Part shown: positions 18,314 to 27,114 of the stretch, piece after piece | Numbering within the stretch: position 1 is the stretch's first letter | Layout: every line of letters starts with the position of its first letter | Assembly: GCA_934121905.1 (NCBI GenBank) | Contig: CAKOVI010000010.1 | Span: 1 to 64,000, forward strand | Reading direction: 5' to 3' | DNA from: an uncultured Clostridia bacterium | Lineage (GTDB): Bacteria > Bacillota > Clostridia > TANB77 > CAG-508 | Length of the DNA stretch: 64,000 nt | Notes under the pieces: generated by a model | Seen by the model: the letters and a program-made list of their open reading frames with translations, nothing else | Told to the model about the DNA's origin: nothing | The model's database searches: none | Program-made: the position numbers and the translations under genes

Positions 18314-20065
18314 TTACTCTAATATAGCCTTTATTCTTCTAACCCCAGAAGAACTTGCCTCTTCTTTCTTAATCTTAAAATGACCTAATTCGCTTGTATT
18401 AGATACATGAGGTCCTCCACATAATTCTATTGATACATCTCCAATTTTGTATACTGTTACAGTCTCTCCATATTTATCTGCAAACATTGCTTCTGCTCCC
18501 ATTGCTATTGCTTCGTCTTTTTTCATTTCTAGTCTTTCTACCGGAATTGCTTCTGTTATCCATTTATTTACTAAATCTTCTGTTTGCTGTTTTTCCTCTG
18601 GTGTCATTTTGCTTGGATGTGAAAAGTCAAATCTCATTCTTTCTTCTGTTATATTACTTCCTCTTTGATGTACGTGTGAACCTAGAACTTGTTTTAGAGC
18701 TGCATTTAGAAGGTGTGTAGCTGTATGATATTTTGTTTCTATAACTCCAGTTGATGCTAAACCACCTTTGAATTTTTGTGTTGCTCCTGCTCTTGATTTT
18801 TCTTGATGTTCTTTGAATAATTTATCAAATTCTTCCATTGATATTTTCATTTCTGATTCTTCAGCTAATTCTTTTGTTACTTCTGGTGGAAATCCATAAG
18901 TATCATATAATCTAAATACCATTTTTCCATCAATCATATCTTTTCCTTGTGCTTTTAGTTTTGCAACTTCTTTGTTAAATTCTTTTTCTCCATTTGCTAA
19001 TGTTTTTACAAATTTATTTTTTTCTTCTATTATGACTGTTTTTATTAGGTCTTTATTTTGTTCTAATTCTGGATACATTTCTTTAAGGTTTTCCACATTT
19101 AATTCTATTAATGTTCCTAATTCTTCAAGATTTATTTGAAGTTTATTCATATGTCTTATCATTCTTCTTATTAAACGACGAAGTACATATCCTCTATCTA
19201 GGTTTGATGGTCTGCCTCCATCTGATATTATCATCATACTTGAACGCAAATGTTCTGCAATTATTCTTCTGCTTTCTATTATATCTACCTTTTCTAATTC
19301 TACAAGTTTGTCCATTACAGGTTTAAATATTTCTGTATCAAAAGGTGTTTCTTTTCCTTGTAATAACATTGTCATTCTCTCTAAACCAAGACCTGTATCA
19401 ACATTGTGTTGTTTTAGTTTTGAATATCCTGTTTCGTCTTTAAAATATTCCATAAATACATTATTCCAGATTTCTACATATTTTCCGCAATCACAACTTG
19501 GTTGGCAGTCTGGTGAGCATGCTGGTTTTCCTGTGTCATAGAACATTTCTGTGTCTGGTCCACATGGTCCTGTTTCTCCTGCTATCCACCAGTTATCATC
19601 TTTTCCATAATAATAGATGTGTCCATCTAGTATTCCTGCTTTTTTCCAGCATGAAGCTGCTACTTCATCTCTTGGACAGTCTTCATCTCCCTTGAATACT
19701 GTTACAGATAGTTTTTCTACTGGTATTCCTAATTCTTTTGTTAGAAATTCAAAACTCATTTTTATTGATTCTTCTTTAAAATAATCTCCAAGTGACCAGT
19801 TTCCTAGCATTTCAAAGTATGTTAAGTGACGATTGTCTCCTACTTCGTCTATGTCGTTTGTTCTTACACATTTTTGGTAATCTGTTAGTTTTGTTCCTGC
19901 TGGATGTGGTTCTCCAAGTAAATATGGGACAAGTGGTTGCATTCCTGCTGTTGTAAATAATACTGATGGATCATTTTCTGGTATTAATGATGCAGATGGT
20001 ATTACAGTATGTCCGTGAGCTTTAAAAAAGTTTAAATATTTGTTTCTTATTTCTATTGCTTTCAT
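18314..20065 (-). CDS. alaS: Alanyl-tRNA synthetase lacking the C-Ala domain
   Basis: Class II catalytic core (HLTYFEMLGNWSLGDYFKE; GRPSNLDRGYVLRRLIRRM), tRNA-recognition helices and an editing domain with TATHLLNAAL (HxxxH-like zinc site) and ELCGGPHVSNT. It stops at 583 aa right after SGVRRIKAILE, whereas standard AlaRS is about 870 aa and continues into a coiled linker and the DHHA1/C-Ala domain. No continuation exists in any frame; a palindromic repeat follows within 40 bp. It is either a naturally minimal AlaRS or a truncated second copy. Confidence 0.88.
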   Translation of the reverse strand: MKAIEIRNKYLNFFKAHGHTVIPSASLIPENDPSVLFTTAGMQPLVPYLLGEPHPAGTKLTDYQKCVRTNDIDEVGDNRHLTYFEMLGNWSLGDYFKEESIKMSFEFLTKELGIPVEKLSVTVFKGDEDCPRDEVAASCWKKAGILDGHIYYYGKDDNWWIAGETGPCGPDTEMFYDTGKPACSPDCQPSCDCGKYVEIWNNVFMEYFKDETGYSKLKQHNVDTGLGLERMTMLLQGKETPFDTEIFKPVMDKLVELEKVDIIESRRIIAEHLRSSMMIISDGGRPSNLDRGYVLRRLIRRMIRHMNKLQINLEELGTLIELNVENLKEMYPELEQNKDLIKTVIIEEKNKFVKTLANGEKEFNKEVAKLKAQGKDMIDGKMVFRLYDTYGFPPEVTKELAEESEMKISMEEFDKLFKEHQEKSRAGATQKFKGGLASTGVIETKYHTATHLLNAALKQVLGSHVHQRGSNITEERMRFDFSHPSKMTPEEKQQTEDLVNKWITEAIPVERLEMKKDEAIAMGAEAMFADKYGETVTVYKIGDVSIELCGGPHVSNTSELGHFKIKKEEASSSGVRRIKAILE

Positions 20066-20142
20066 TTATTTTTCCCTCTTTCTCTTAAAAAAATCTTTTT
20101 TATTATACATTAAAATCGGTTAATTTGCAAGGATTTTTGTAA

Positions 20143-20168
20143 AAGGAGTTTCCAATAGGAAACTCCTT
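20143..20168. terminator. Terminator of the metallo-hydrolase gene
   Basis: AAGGAGTTTCC and GGAAACTCCTT form an 11-bp stem with a 4-base loop, followed by TTTT on the minus strand. Confidence 0.85.
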
Positions 20169-20189
20169 ATTTAAAGCTTTATAACATTT

Positions 20190-21641
20190 TTAAAAAACTG
20201 TATCCAAATGTGTAGTAAAACGGTCTGTAATTCCGTTAGACTCAATACGATATGCAACGTCTGGTGAAGAAACCACAATTTGGTCCTCTGGTAAACCCAA
20301 ATTATCCAAAAGAAACTCTCTAAAACTATGCTTAGTTTCGTTTTCTCCATGATAAATTACAATTGACTGCTTTTTGGGAAACATCTCTAAAAATGCAAGT
20401 AATATATTTCTCGGAGCATGACCTGATTTTTCTCCTGTTCGCTTGGTATCAAACCATTTTACATATTCTTTTCCTGCATATTTTACCTTTTCTCCTAATG
20501 GTGTATTTAACAATCTATAACCCTGTGAGTCTTCAGAACAATATCCTAAAAGATGTAGTAAAACATCATTTCTGGAAATATAATTTTGAATATAGTTCTG
20601 GATTGGTCCATAAGAATCCATTCCACCAGGTGCAATAATAATCTTTGGATCATTATTTTCCATAATTCTTCTTCTATACTCCATTCTGTCACGGGTTCTA
20701 GGAACAAATTTTGTATCTGTGGGAACAAAATCCTTCATTATTTTTTTTATTCCTAAATCATTGTACATATACTTTATAGTATTCTCCTGCGATGCTTTTC
20801 CGTCAGCATAAACAAGTGTATTTTGAGGAATTATTCCTCTCTTCTTCCACATTTTAATATCATAGAGTACTTCTTGATACCTTCCCTGTGCATATGCTGC
20901 ATATAAGACAGTCTTTCCTTCTTTTAAGGCCTTAACTGTATTGTTCTGTAGGCATTTATCGAACATTGGATTTGTTGAATCTACATTTCCATATGTTGAT
21001 TCACAAAATATAGCTGAAATATTTAAATTTCTAACTTCCTTTGGAGGTGTTTCAACATTAAAGAAAATGTTTCTGTCCTTGTAGTCTCCTGTAAAAAGAA
21101 GAGTTATATCTTCTTCTCCTGGACAACTAATGATAACTAAGGTTATAACTGCTCCAACCAAGTGTCCATTAGTATAAAAAACAATTTTAATGTTTTTATC
21201 TGGTTTGAGAATTTTTTTAGTTGTGCAACCAACCACTAAATCTAAGGTTGCTTCCACTTCGTTTAGATCACATAACGGTCTACCTGTAACTGTATCAGCG
21301 ATTTTACAACTATCATACATCGAAGTTGTCATAAGTACAGTATTTGCATAATGCGTAAAAATATGTCCTTGGAACCCCTGTCTTACGACCAACGGAAGTA
21401 ATCCCTGATGATCATGATGTGTATGAGTCAAGATTATAAAGTCAATTTTTCCAGCATTAAATGGAAAAAATGCATTATAAAAATCTTTATTATCTCTTCC
21501 CTGTGCTGCTCCAGCATCAACTAAGAACCTCTTATTTCTGTCATCAGGCCAATGTACAGAAATTAATGTTGATGAACCCGTTACCCCTGGATTCCGTAAA
21601 TAGGCATCTGCATAAAATCTTTTACTCTTAGTAATTCTCAT
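20190..21641 (-). CDS. Metallo-beta-lactamase/beta-CASP hydrolase
   Basis: 483 aa MBL-fold protein of the RNA-processing CPSF/RNase-J-like branch. HTHHDHQG (His73, His75, Asp77, His78) is the zinc motif. TGDY, a beta-CASP region with CESTYGN, APGGMD, and a late HGENE with histidine follow. It is probably a nuclease. It looks richer in G+C than its neighbours (for example ACG, GGG and CCC codons), suggesting acquisition. Codon 16 is an in-frame CGG that must be read without a shift to make this protein, the one clear exception in the window. A strong sigma-A promoter lies upstream. Confidence 0.88.
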   Translation of the reverse strand: MRITKSKRFYADAYLRNPGVTGSSTLISVHWPDDRNKRFLVDAGAAQGRDNKDFYNAFFPFNAGKIDFIILTHTHHDHQGLLPLVVRQGFQGHIFTHYANTVLMTTSMYDSCKIADTVTGRPLCDLNEVEATLDLVVGCTTKKILKPDKNIKIVFYTNGHLVGAVITLVIISCPGEEDITLLFTGDYKDRNIFFNVETPPKEVRNLNISAIFCESTYGNVDSTNPMFDKCLQNNTVKALKEGKTVLYAAYAQGRYQEVLYDIKMWKKRGIIPQNTLVYADGKASQENTIKYMYNDLGIKKIMKDFVPTDTKFVPRTRDRMEYRRRIMENNDPKIIIAPGGMDSYGPIQNYIQNYISRNDVLLHLLGYCSEDSQGYRLLNTPLGEKVKYAGKEYVKWFDTKRTGEKSGHAPRNILLAFLEMFPKKQSIVIYHGENETKHSFREFLLDNLGLPEDQIVVSSPDVAYRIESNGITDRFTTHLDTVF

Positions 21642-21713
21642 AAAGCTTGCTCCTTTCTGTTATCTTGAAATATGTTCTTGATATCAAGTTTTTATGTTAA
21701 CAGTTGCTATTAT

Positions 21714-21742
21714 ATTATACATAGTATATAAAAAAAATTCAA
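21714..21742 (-). promoter_or_regulatory. Sigma-A promoter of the metallo-hydrolase gene
   Basis: On the minus strand, TTGAAT (21742-21737), a 17-bp spacer and TATAAT (21719-21714). A 12-bp palindrome CTTGATATCAAG (21677-21688) in the leader could be an operator. Confidence 0.75.
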
Positions 21743-21771
21743 GTATAAATTTCATTTTTTTGTAAATACTA
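21742..21771 (+). promoter_or_regulatory. Likely forespore sigma-G promoter of the germination operon
   Basis: AGTATA, 17 bp, AATACTA resembles the sigma-G pattern TGAATA-17/18-CATACTA (four of six and six of seven). It lies about 20 bp before the first gene of a forespore-expressed operon type, which supports it. Confidence 0.55.
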
Positions 21772-21789
21772 ACAAAAAAGGAGACATTC

Positions 21790-23454
21790 ATGAATATCAA
21801 ACCAATTTTTAAATATCAACCACCAAAAAATTATAACTTTACACTAACTCCATCATTTCAAAACATTACAAATAACTATGAAGAAAACAAAGATATAACA
21901 AATGATTTATCAATAAATAAAAAATATGTAGAATCCAAATACAATATTAAAATAAATAGCGATATTATACTTAGAGAATTTTCATTAACTGCAAAAAATA
22001 TAAACTTCAAATCATTCTTATTGTATATTGATGGAATGGTCGATTCTGACCTGATAAACAAATTTGTGTTAAATCCACTAATGATAAGAAATAAAAGTAA
22101 TACATTTGACGGTGGACTAAAACAAGAAATACCATCATCAAATTCCAAAAATACTATATCTGTAAAAAAAGTAAAGCAACTTAATCTTGAAAATTATATA
22201 TATTCTAATCTAATACCTCAAAATAATCTAGAAAAAATAACAAAATTTCAAGATGTCTTTAGTGGTGTAAACTCTGGAAACTGTGTTCTTTTTGTAGATA
22301 CTATAAATGTAGCATTTAATATTGATGTAAAAGGCTTTAAGCAAAGAAGTGTGGAAGCTCCTAATAATGAAGTTATTATAAAAGGATCTCAAGAAGCATT
22401 TGTTGAAAATCTTAGAACCAATACCTCTCTTTTAAGAAGGATAATTAATAATGAGGATTTAATTATTGAAAATATAACCATAGGAAAAATATCGAAAACA
22501 AAATTAGCTGTCTGTTATATGAATAATATTGCTAACCCTAAACTAGTAAATGAAGTTAAATATAGATTAGATAATCTTAAATTGGATAGCATTTTTTCAT
22601 CAGGTCAACTAGAGCAATTAATAGAAGATGATGACCATATTGGTATACCTAGTCTAATTTCAACAGAAAGACCAGATAAATGTGCAAATTATCTAATGCA
22701 AGGTCGAGTGGTTATTTTAATGAATGGAACCCCATATGCTACAACTGCCCCTGCAGTTTTAATAGATTTTCTATCATCACCTGAAGATAACAATCTAAAA
22801 GTTTTTTTTGCAAATTTTTTAAGAACTTTGAGATTTGCAGCTTATTTTCTAACACTATTAGCACCTGCTTTTTTTATAGCTACTACAAGTTTTCATCAAG
22901 AACTTATTCCTACTGAATTACTTTTTTCAATACTTGCTAGCAGACAAAATGTTCCTTTTCCTATACTTTTTGAATTATTACTCATGGAATTTTCTTTTGA
23001 ACTAATAAGAGAGTCTAGTTTAAGAGTTCCTGGTCCTGTTGGCTCCACTTTAGGAATTGTAGGTGCACTTATATTAGGAGATGCTGCAGTTACTGCTCAT
23101 ATTGTAAGTCCTATTTTAATTATTGTTGTTGCAATAACTGGCTTAAGTTCTTTTGCAATTCCAGATTTTTCATTTTCTTTTCACTTAAGAGTTTACAGAT
23201 TTCTCTTTATTTTACTTGGATATATTGCAGGTTTTTTAGGAATAGGTCTTGGAATATTTGTCTATATTTCTATGCTTTGTAGCATGAAATCATTTGGTGT
23301 TGATTTTACATCACCTATTACTCCATTTATAAGTATGGGGCAAAATGGATATTTTATGAAATCTACTTGGAAACAAGAAAAAAGAGCTAGTTACCTAATG
23401 CCTATAAACCCTTACTCTCAACCTAAAATTTGTAAAAAATGGAAATATAAATAA
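21790..23454 (+). CDS. Spore germination receptor A subunit (GerA family)
   Basis: 554 aa, full length. A soluble N-terminal region (about 1-330) is followed by four to five membrane helices and a basic tail. Family hallmarks are YMNNIANP, PDKCANYLMQGRVVILMNGTPYATTAP, RVPGPVGSTLGIVGALILGDAAV. With the B and C subunits it forms the inner-membrane nutrient receptor that triggers germination; the nutrient cannot be predicted. It is first in an operon of four. AAAAAGGAGAC precedes ATG. Confidence 0.95.
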   Translation: MNIKPIFKYQPPKNYNFTLTPSFQNITNNYEENKDITNDLSINKKYVESKYNIKINSDIILREFSLTAKNINFKSFLLYIDGMVDSDLINKFVLNPLMIRNKSNTFDGGLKQEIPSSNSKNTISVKKVKQLNLENYIYSNLIPQNNLEKITKFQDVFSGVNSGNCVLFVDTINVAFNIDVKGFKQRSVEAPNNEVIIKGSQEAFVENLRTNTSLLRRIINNEDLIIENITIGKISKTKLAVCYMNNIANPKLVNEVKYRLDNLKLDSIFSSGQLEQLIEDDDHIGIPSLISTERPDKCANYLMQGRVVILMNGTPYATTAPAVLIDFLSSPEDNNLKVFFANFLRTLRFAAYFLTLLAPAFFIATTSFHQELIPTELLFSILASRQNVPFPILFELLLMEFSFELIRESSLRVPGPVGSTLGIVGALILGDAAVTAHIVSPILIIVVAITGLSSFAIPDFSFSFHLRVYRFLFILLGYIAGFLGIGLGIFVYISMLCSMKSFGVDFTSPITPFISMGQNGYFMKSTWKQEKRASYLMPINPYSQPKICKKWKYK

Positions 23455-23501
23455 ATATAGAAAGGAGAAATAAGTGCATAAAAAATACACTTATATGAAT
23501 T

Positions 23502-24596
23502 ATGGAAAATTTAAAATTAGAAAATATTGAAGCTATTGCTATTTTATGTATAATATCCATAAATAGCATGATTTTATCAACAAGCCAGGAATTAATTAAA
23601 ACTTGTTATTCATCTAGCTTAATAACAGCATCACTAGTAAGTATTTTAGCAATTTTAATTGTTCTTCTTTTTTGTACACTCTCTAAAAATTTTCCACAAA
23701 AAAACCTTTTAGACATAGCTGATTTTATAGGTGGAAAAATTTTCAAATTTACAGTGGGATTACTTTTTATCATATATTTTACATTTAGAGCCTCTCTGTT
23801 CTTAAAAAAAATTTCAGATTGTCTGCAACTTGTATATTACCCAATGACAAATGTACTGTTTATCTCTTTATTATTTTGTATAGCTGCTGGTATTGTCCTA
23901 AGTCTAAAAAATAATAGTTTATTTAAAGTTTCTGTCTTAATTATGCCTATCATTTTAACTAGTGTACTTCTTATATTTATAGGTAATTTTAAAAACTTTA
24001 ATTTTGAAAATATTTTTCCTATATTGGGTAATGGCATAAAATCCACCTTTATTAGTGGGCTAAGCAATATATATACATTTTATGGGCTTGGTTATTTGCT
24101 TTTTATTCCAGATAAACTAAAACATCCGGAAAAAATCCGAAAAATTGCACTAATTTCGATTAGCCTATCAGCATTGTTTTTGATAATCAGTTCTGCAAAT
24201 ATTTTGTTTTTATTTGGTGAAAGGTTTAGTAATACTGAGTTTTTCCCCCTATATATTTCGGTTCGTTCAATTGAGTTTGGTACATTTTTTGAAAGATTGG
24301 ATGCTATGTTTTTACTTATTTGTATTTTAGTGTTTATTTCTGCACTAATTTTAAATGCATACACTGTATTGGATATTTTTAAAAATATAACAAATATATC
24401 CAATAGTAATCCACTTATTTTTGCTTATGTACTTTTCATTTTGGGACTTACAATGTGTTATAAACTAAATTCTACTGTTTATTTTTTAGAGACCACTTTA
24501 TCAAAGTCTCTTCTCTTAATTTTTGGAATAACTATTCCTTTTATAATATTAGTTTGGGCTAATATAAAGAAAAAAATTGTTGGAGGAAAAGAATGA
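23502..24596 (+). CDS. Spore germination receptor B subunit (endospore permease family)
   Basis: 364 aa with about ten membrane helices, a GerAB-type member of the amino-acid/polyamine transporter superfamily. It is the likely nutrient-binding subunit of the receptor. The first helix contains AIAILCIISINSMIL, and GLGYLLFIPDKLKHP is typical of the middle. It overlaps the next gene by 4 bp (ATGA), so synthesis of B and C is coupled. Confidence 0.93.
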   Translation: MENLKLENIEAIAILCIISINSMILSTSQELIKTCYSSSLITASLVSILAILIVLLFCTLSKNFPQKNLLDIADFIGGKIFKFTVGLLFIIYFTFRASLFLKKISDCLQLVYYPMTNVLFISLLFCIAAGIVLSLKNNSLFKVSVLIMPIILTSVLLIFIGNFKNFNFENIFPILGNGIKSTFISGLSNIYTFYGLGYLLFIPDKLKHPEKIRKIALISISLSALFLIISSANILFLFGERFSNTEFFPLYISVRSIEFGTFFERLDAMFLLICILVFISALILNAYTVLDIFKNITNISNSNPLIFAYVLFILGLTMCYKLNSTVYFLETTLSKSLLLIFGITIPFIILVWANIKKKIVGGKE

Positions 24597-25816
24597 AAAA
24601 ATTTATTTTATTTGGAACTATTATATTGACTGTTCTTACTTTTGCATATGTTTTTTCTGCTTCCTATAATTCTCAAAATATGGATCGTTTAGACTATGTA
24701 ATAGCAATTGGTATAGATAAGACAACAACTGACGGTAATATACAAGTTTCATTTGAATTTTCAAATTTAGAATCCTTTTCTGATTCTAATTCGTCAGATG
24801 GTAACAAACCAATAATAGATACTGTTATAGCTCCTTCTATTCCAGAAGCAGTTAATCTAATGAATGCCTATGCAAGCAAACAGGTTAACCTTTCACATTG
24901 TAAGGTAATAGTATTTTCTGATTCAATTGCTAAAGAAGGCATTTTAGAAGAAGTTACCTATTTTATGAACGAACCTCAAATTCGACCTACTACTAATCTT
25001 ATAATTGCAAAAGATTCTGCAAAAGATTATATAAAAAATTCTGCTTCATCTCTTGAGGGCATATTGACTAAATATTATGATATTTTTCCTACATCTACTG
25101 AATATACTGGATATACTTCAAATATTTTACTTAGTCGTTTTTACCAAAGCTTAATAAGAGATGAAAGTGGCTCTACTGCCATCTTGGGATATTTAGGTCC
25201 TACAACAAATACCAATGATAATCAAACAAATCCTTTACTGGAAAGTATTTCTCCTAACGAGAATATTGTATCTGGAGATAGAAGTACCGAAAATATTGGA
25301 CTTGCAGTATTTAAAGATGATAAATATCAAGGTGATCTTTCTGCTATAGAAACTCTTTGCTATACAATAATTGAAGAAGAGGTAGATAATTTTTATCTAA
25401 ATATAGATACACCTCTTTTAGAAAACAAAAATATAGATTTATCGATTAGTAGTCTTGAACCAACTCGTGTAAATTTAGACATATCTGGTGAAAATCCCGT
25501 ATTAACAATAAAACTTAATTTAATTGCCAAAACACTTACTGGACAAAATTTTTTAGATTACTCTAATCAAAAAACATTAGAAGAAGTTAATGATTCGTTA
25601 AAACTTTTTATTACTTCTAAAATGAAAGACTACTTATATAAAACCTCTCGTGAATATGGTTGCGATATCAATGGTTTTTTTAGAATGGCAAAGCAAAAAT
25701 TTTTAACTATTCCAGAATATGAAAATTACAATTGGGCTGAAAAATATAAAAAAGCTGAGTTTAATGTTATAGTCGATTCATCTGTAGTATCTAGCTTTTT
25801 AGTCCAAAATTCTTGA
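24593..25816 (+). CDS. Spore germination receptor C subunit without lipobox
   Basis: 407 aa Ger(x)C protein; RLDYVIAIGIDK at the start and the three-domain GerAC body are clear. Homologues are lipoproteins whose lipobox Cys lies just before this motif (usually L-x-G-C-W-D). Here the segment reads VFSASYNSQNMDRLDY with no cysteine. The protein therefore cannot be lipidated there and may stay anchored by its uncleaved N-terminal helix (about 4-23). It is third in the operon. Confidence 0.92.
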   Translation: MKKFILFGTIILTVLTFAYVFSASYNSQNMDRLDYVIAIGIDKTTTDGNIQVSFEFSNLESFSDSNSSDGNKPIIDTVIAPSIPEAVNLMNAYASKQVNLSHCKVIVFSDSIAKEGILEEVTYFMNEPQIRPTTNLIIAKDSAKDYIKNSASSLEGILTKYYDIFPTSTEYTGYTSNILLSRFYQSLIRDESGSTAILGYLGPTTNTNDNQTNPLLESISPNENIVSGDRSTENIGLAVFKDDKYQGDLSAIETLCYTIIEEEVDNFYLNIDTPLLENKNIDLSISSLEPTRVNLDISGENPVLTIKLNLIAKTLTGQNFLDYSNQKTLEEVNDSLKLFITSKMKDYLYKTSREYGCDINGFFRMAKQKFLTIPEYENYNWAEKYKKAEFNVIVDSSVVSSFLVQNS

Positions 25817-25829
25817 TTGAGGAGGTCTT

Positions 25830-26009
25830 ATGAATACCTTATTTATTCGTTTGTTTTTTAGTTTGATTTGCTTATATATTTTATTTTATGTCTTTTCTTT
25901 TTCTTTATTCGAAATAAAGAATAGGCATAATATTTTAGGAGGAGTCTTTAGTTTTTTAATTACATTTAGTGGCGTAATTTTCTGTAATATAATTTTTTGG
26001 ATTAATTAG
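25830..26009 (+). CDS. Small two-helix protein, likely germination receptor D subunit
   Basis: 59 aa: ATG 25830 follows a perfect AGGAGG and lies 13 bp after the C-subunit stop. The sequence is two hydrophobic helices (LFIRLFFSLICLYILFYVF and GVFSFLITFSGVIFCNIIF) around a short charged turn (EIKNRH). Several Bacillus ger operons end in a small two-helix D subunit that modulates receptor function; position, size and topology agree. Its stop overlaps the end of the convergent gene by 4 bp. Confidence 0.75.
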   Translation: MNTLFIRLFFSLICLYILFYVFSFSLFEIKNRHNILGGVFSFLITFSGVIFCNIIFWIN

Positions 26010-26506
26010 CTATTTATATTAATTGGCATATAAATAACTCGATTATTTATTACTACAAAAAGGTGATATTCCTTTTTATTATCTGTTGGGTCTATATTGG
26101 TTTTAGCTAACATTGTTTCTCCTACGCTTTTCTTTTCCATGTAAATCCAATTATTGACTGTGTCTGGGGACTCATTAGTTCCCCAGCCATATTTTATCAT
26201 TTTTATATCTAATTCATTAGGTGCTAAGCTAAATTCTACTTTTATATCTTTATCTGTTTTTGTTGTTTTTAAAATTGTAACACTTGCTTTTTTTAGATTA
26301 GAAATTTTATTATATCTTTCAGTTAGCACTGTTTCATTTAATAAATCACCTTCATAATTTGATTTTATCTGTCTATATTCTCTGTCTACTGCTGTTTGTT
26401 TGCTTTGCATATACATTTGTACACATGCAACTGATGCTATAAAAAACATACATGATATTAGAATAAACAGAGTTATTGATCCTTTTTGATTTCTAAAATT
26501 AACCAT
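26006..26506 (-). CDS. Hypothetical single-pass protein with pilin-like N terminus
   Basis: 166 aa. A short basic leader (NFRNQKGS) leads into one helix (about residues 11-30), as in pseudopilins and Tad-like minor pilins, but there is no clear prepilin cleavage Gly-Phe. The rest is a mixed domain with a WGTNESPDTVNNW motif. No function is assigned; it lies between veg and the ger operon. Confidence 0.65.
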   Translation of the reverse strand: MVNFRNQKGSITLFILISCMFFIASVACVQMYMQSKQTAVDREYRQIKSNYEGDLLNETVLTERYNKISNLKKASVTILKTTKTDKDIKVEFSLAPNELDIKMIKYGWGTNESPDTVNNWIYMEKKSVGETMLAKTNIDPTDNKKEYHLFVVINNRVIYMPININS

Positions 26507-26543
26507 ATTATATTCCTTTCAATAAATTTTTATTTTTATGTTT

Positions 26544-26569
26544 AAAAAAAGGCAAGTGTAATACTTGCC
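26544..26569 (-). terminator. veg terminator
   Basis: GGCAAGT and ACTTGCC flank a 5-base loop and are followed on the minus strand by seven Ts. Confidence 0.85.
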
Positions 26570-26575
26570 ATTTAT

Positions 26576-26875
26576 TTATACTTTTATTCTTTTTTTACTT
26601 ACTACTTGTGCTGGTGGTATTAAAGGACAATATGTATTATCATCATTTAGAACTTGTACTTCTACTGTTCTTGTTAATATATCTGTGTAACTATATGTCG
26701 CATTTCTTGCTCCTTCATCATATTTTATTGTAAATATATTTGAATATACCTTATCTATTGTTGCTTCTTTTTCAAAAGATTTATTTCTTCCAAGTGACCC
26801 TTTTATTATTATCTTTTGTCCAATTTTGTCAATTATGTTTGACTTTAAGTTTGTAATATCTGTAGAGCAAATCAT
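26576..26875 (-). CDS. veg: Veg family protein
   Basis: 99 aa. KIGQKIIIKGSLGRNK and YSYTDILTRTVEV match the Veg/DUF1021 family of small beta-rich proteins, abundant in Firmicutes and linked to biofilm regulation in Bacillus. The C terminus is longer than in Bacillus. The yabG-veg neighbourhood is conserved in Bacillus too. Expression should be very strong given its consensus promoter. Confidence 0.88.
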   Translation of the reverse strand: MICSTDITNLKSNIIDKIGQKIIIKGSLGRNKSFEKEATIDKVYSNIFTIKYDEGARNATYSYTDILTRTVEVQVLNDDNTYCPLIPPAQVVSKKRIKV

Positions 26876-26907
26876 TTATATCACCTTCTAACATATTTGT
26901 TAATTGA

Positions 26908-26936
26908 ATTATAGCATTTTGATAGTTAATTGTCAA
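26908..26936 (-). promoter_or_regulatory. Perfect consensus sigma-A promoter of veg
   Basis: On the minus strand, TTGACA (26936-26931), a 17-bp spacer and TATAAT (26913-26908), followed about 33 bp later by the veg start codon. The Bacillus veg promoter is likewise famous for its strength. Confidence 0.92.
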
Positions 26937-27006
26937 AAGGTCTTTTTTTATGTCGAGTGCGTACTTTACTCTATTTTCAATAGTTTGGCTTATTTTGTTT
27001 TCTTTT

Positions 27007-27044
27007 ATTACATTTTCTTTACATTTTTATTACAATATATTACA
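27007..27044 (-). promoter_or_regulatory. Four helically phased TGTAAT boxes (WalR-like)
   Basis: Plus-strand hexamers ATTACA (27007), TTTACA (27018), ATTACA (27029) and ATTACA (27039) are spaced by 11, 11 and 10 bp. Read on the minus strand they fit TGTWAH-N5-TGTWAH, the WalR/YycF consensus, in extended form. They lie about 70-110 bp upstream of the veg -35 box. Confidence 0.55.
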
Positions 27045-27072
27045 TATTATTATATTTTTCTTCATAAAATAA

Positions 27073-27104
27073 TTTTGGGGCTATTTTTCTTAATAGCTCC
27101 AAAA
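27073..27104 (-). terminator. yabG terminator
   Basis: TTTTGGGGCTATT pairs with AATAGCTCCAAAA with one mismatch, just downstream of the yabG stop. Confidence 0.75.
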
Positions 27105-27114
27105 TATAAGTCAT

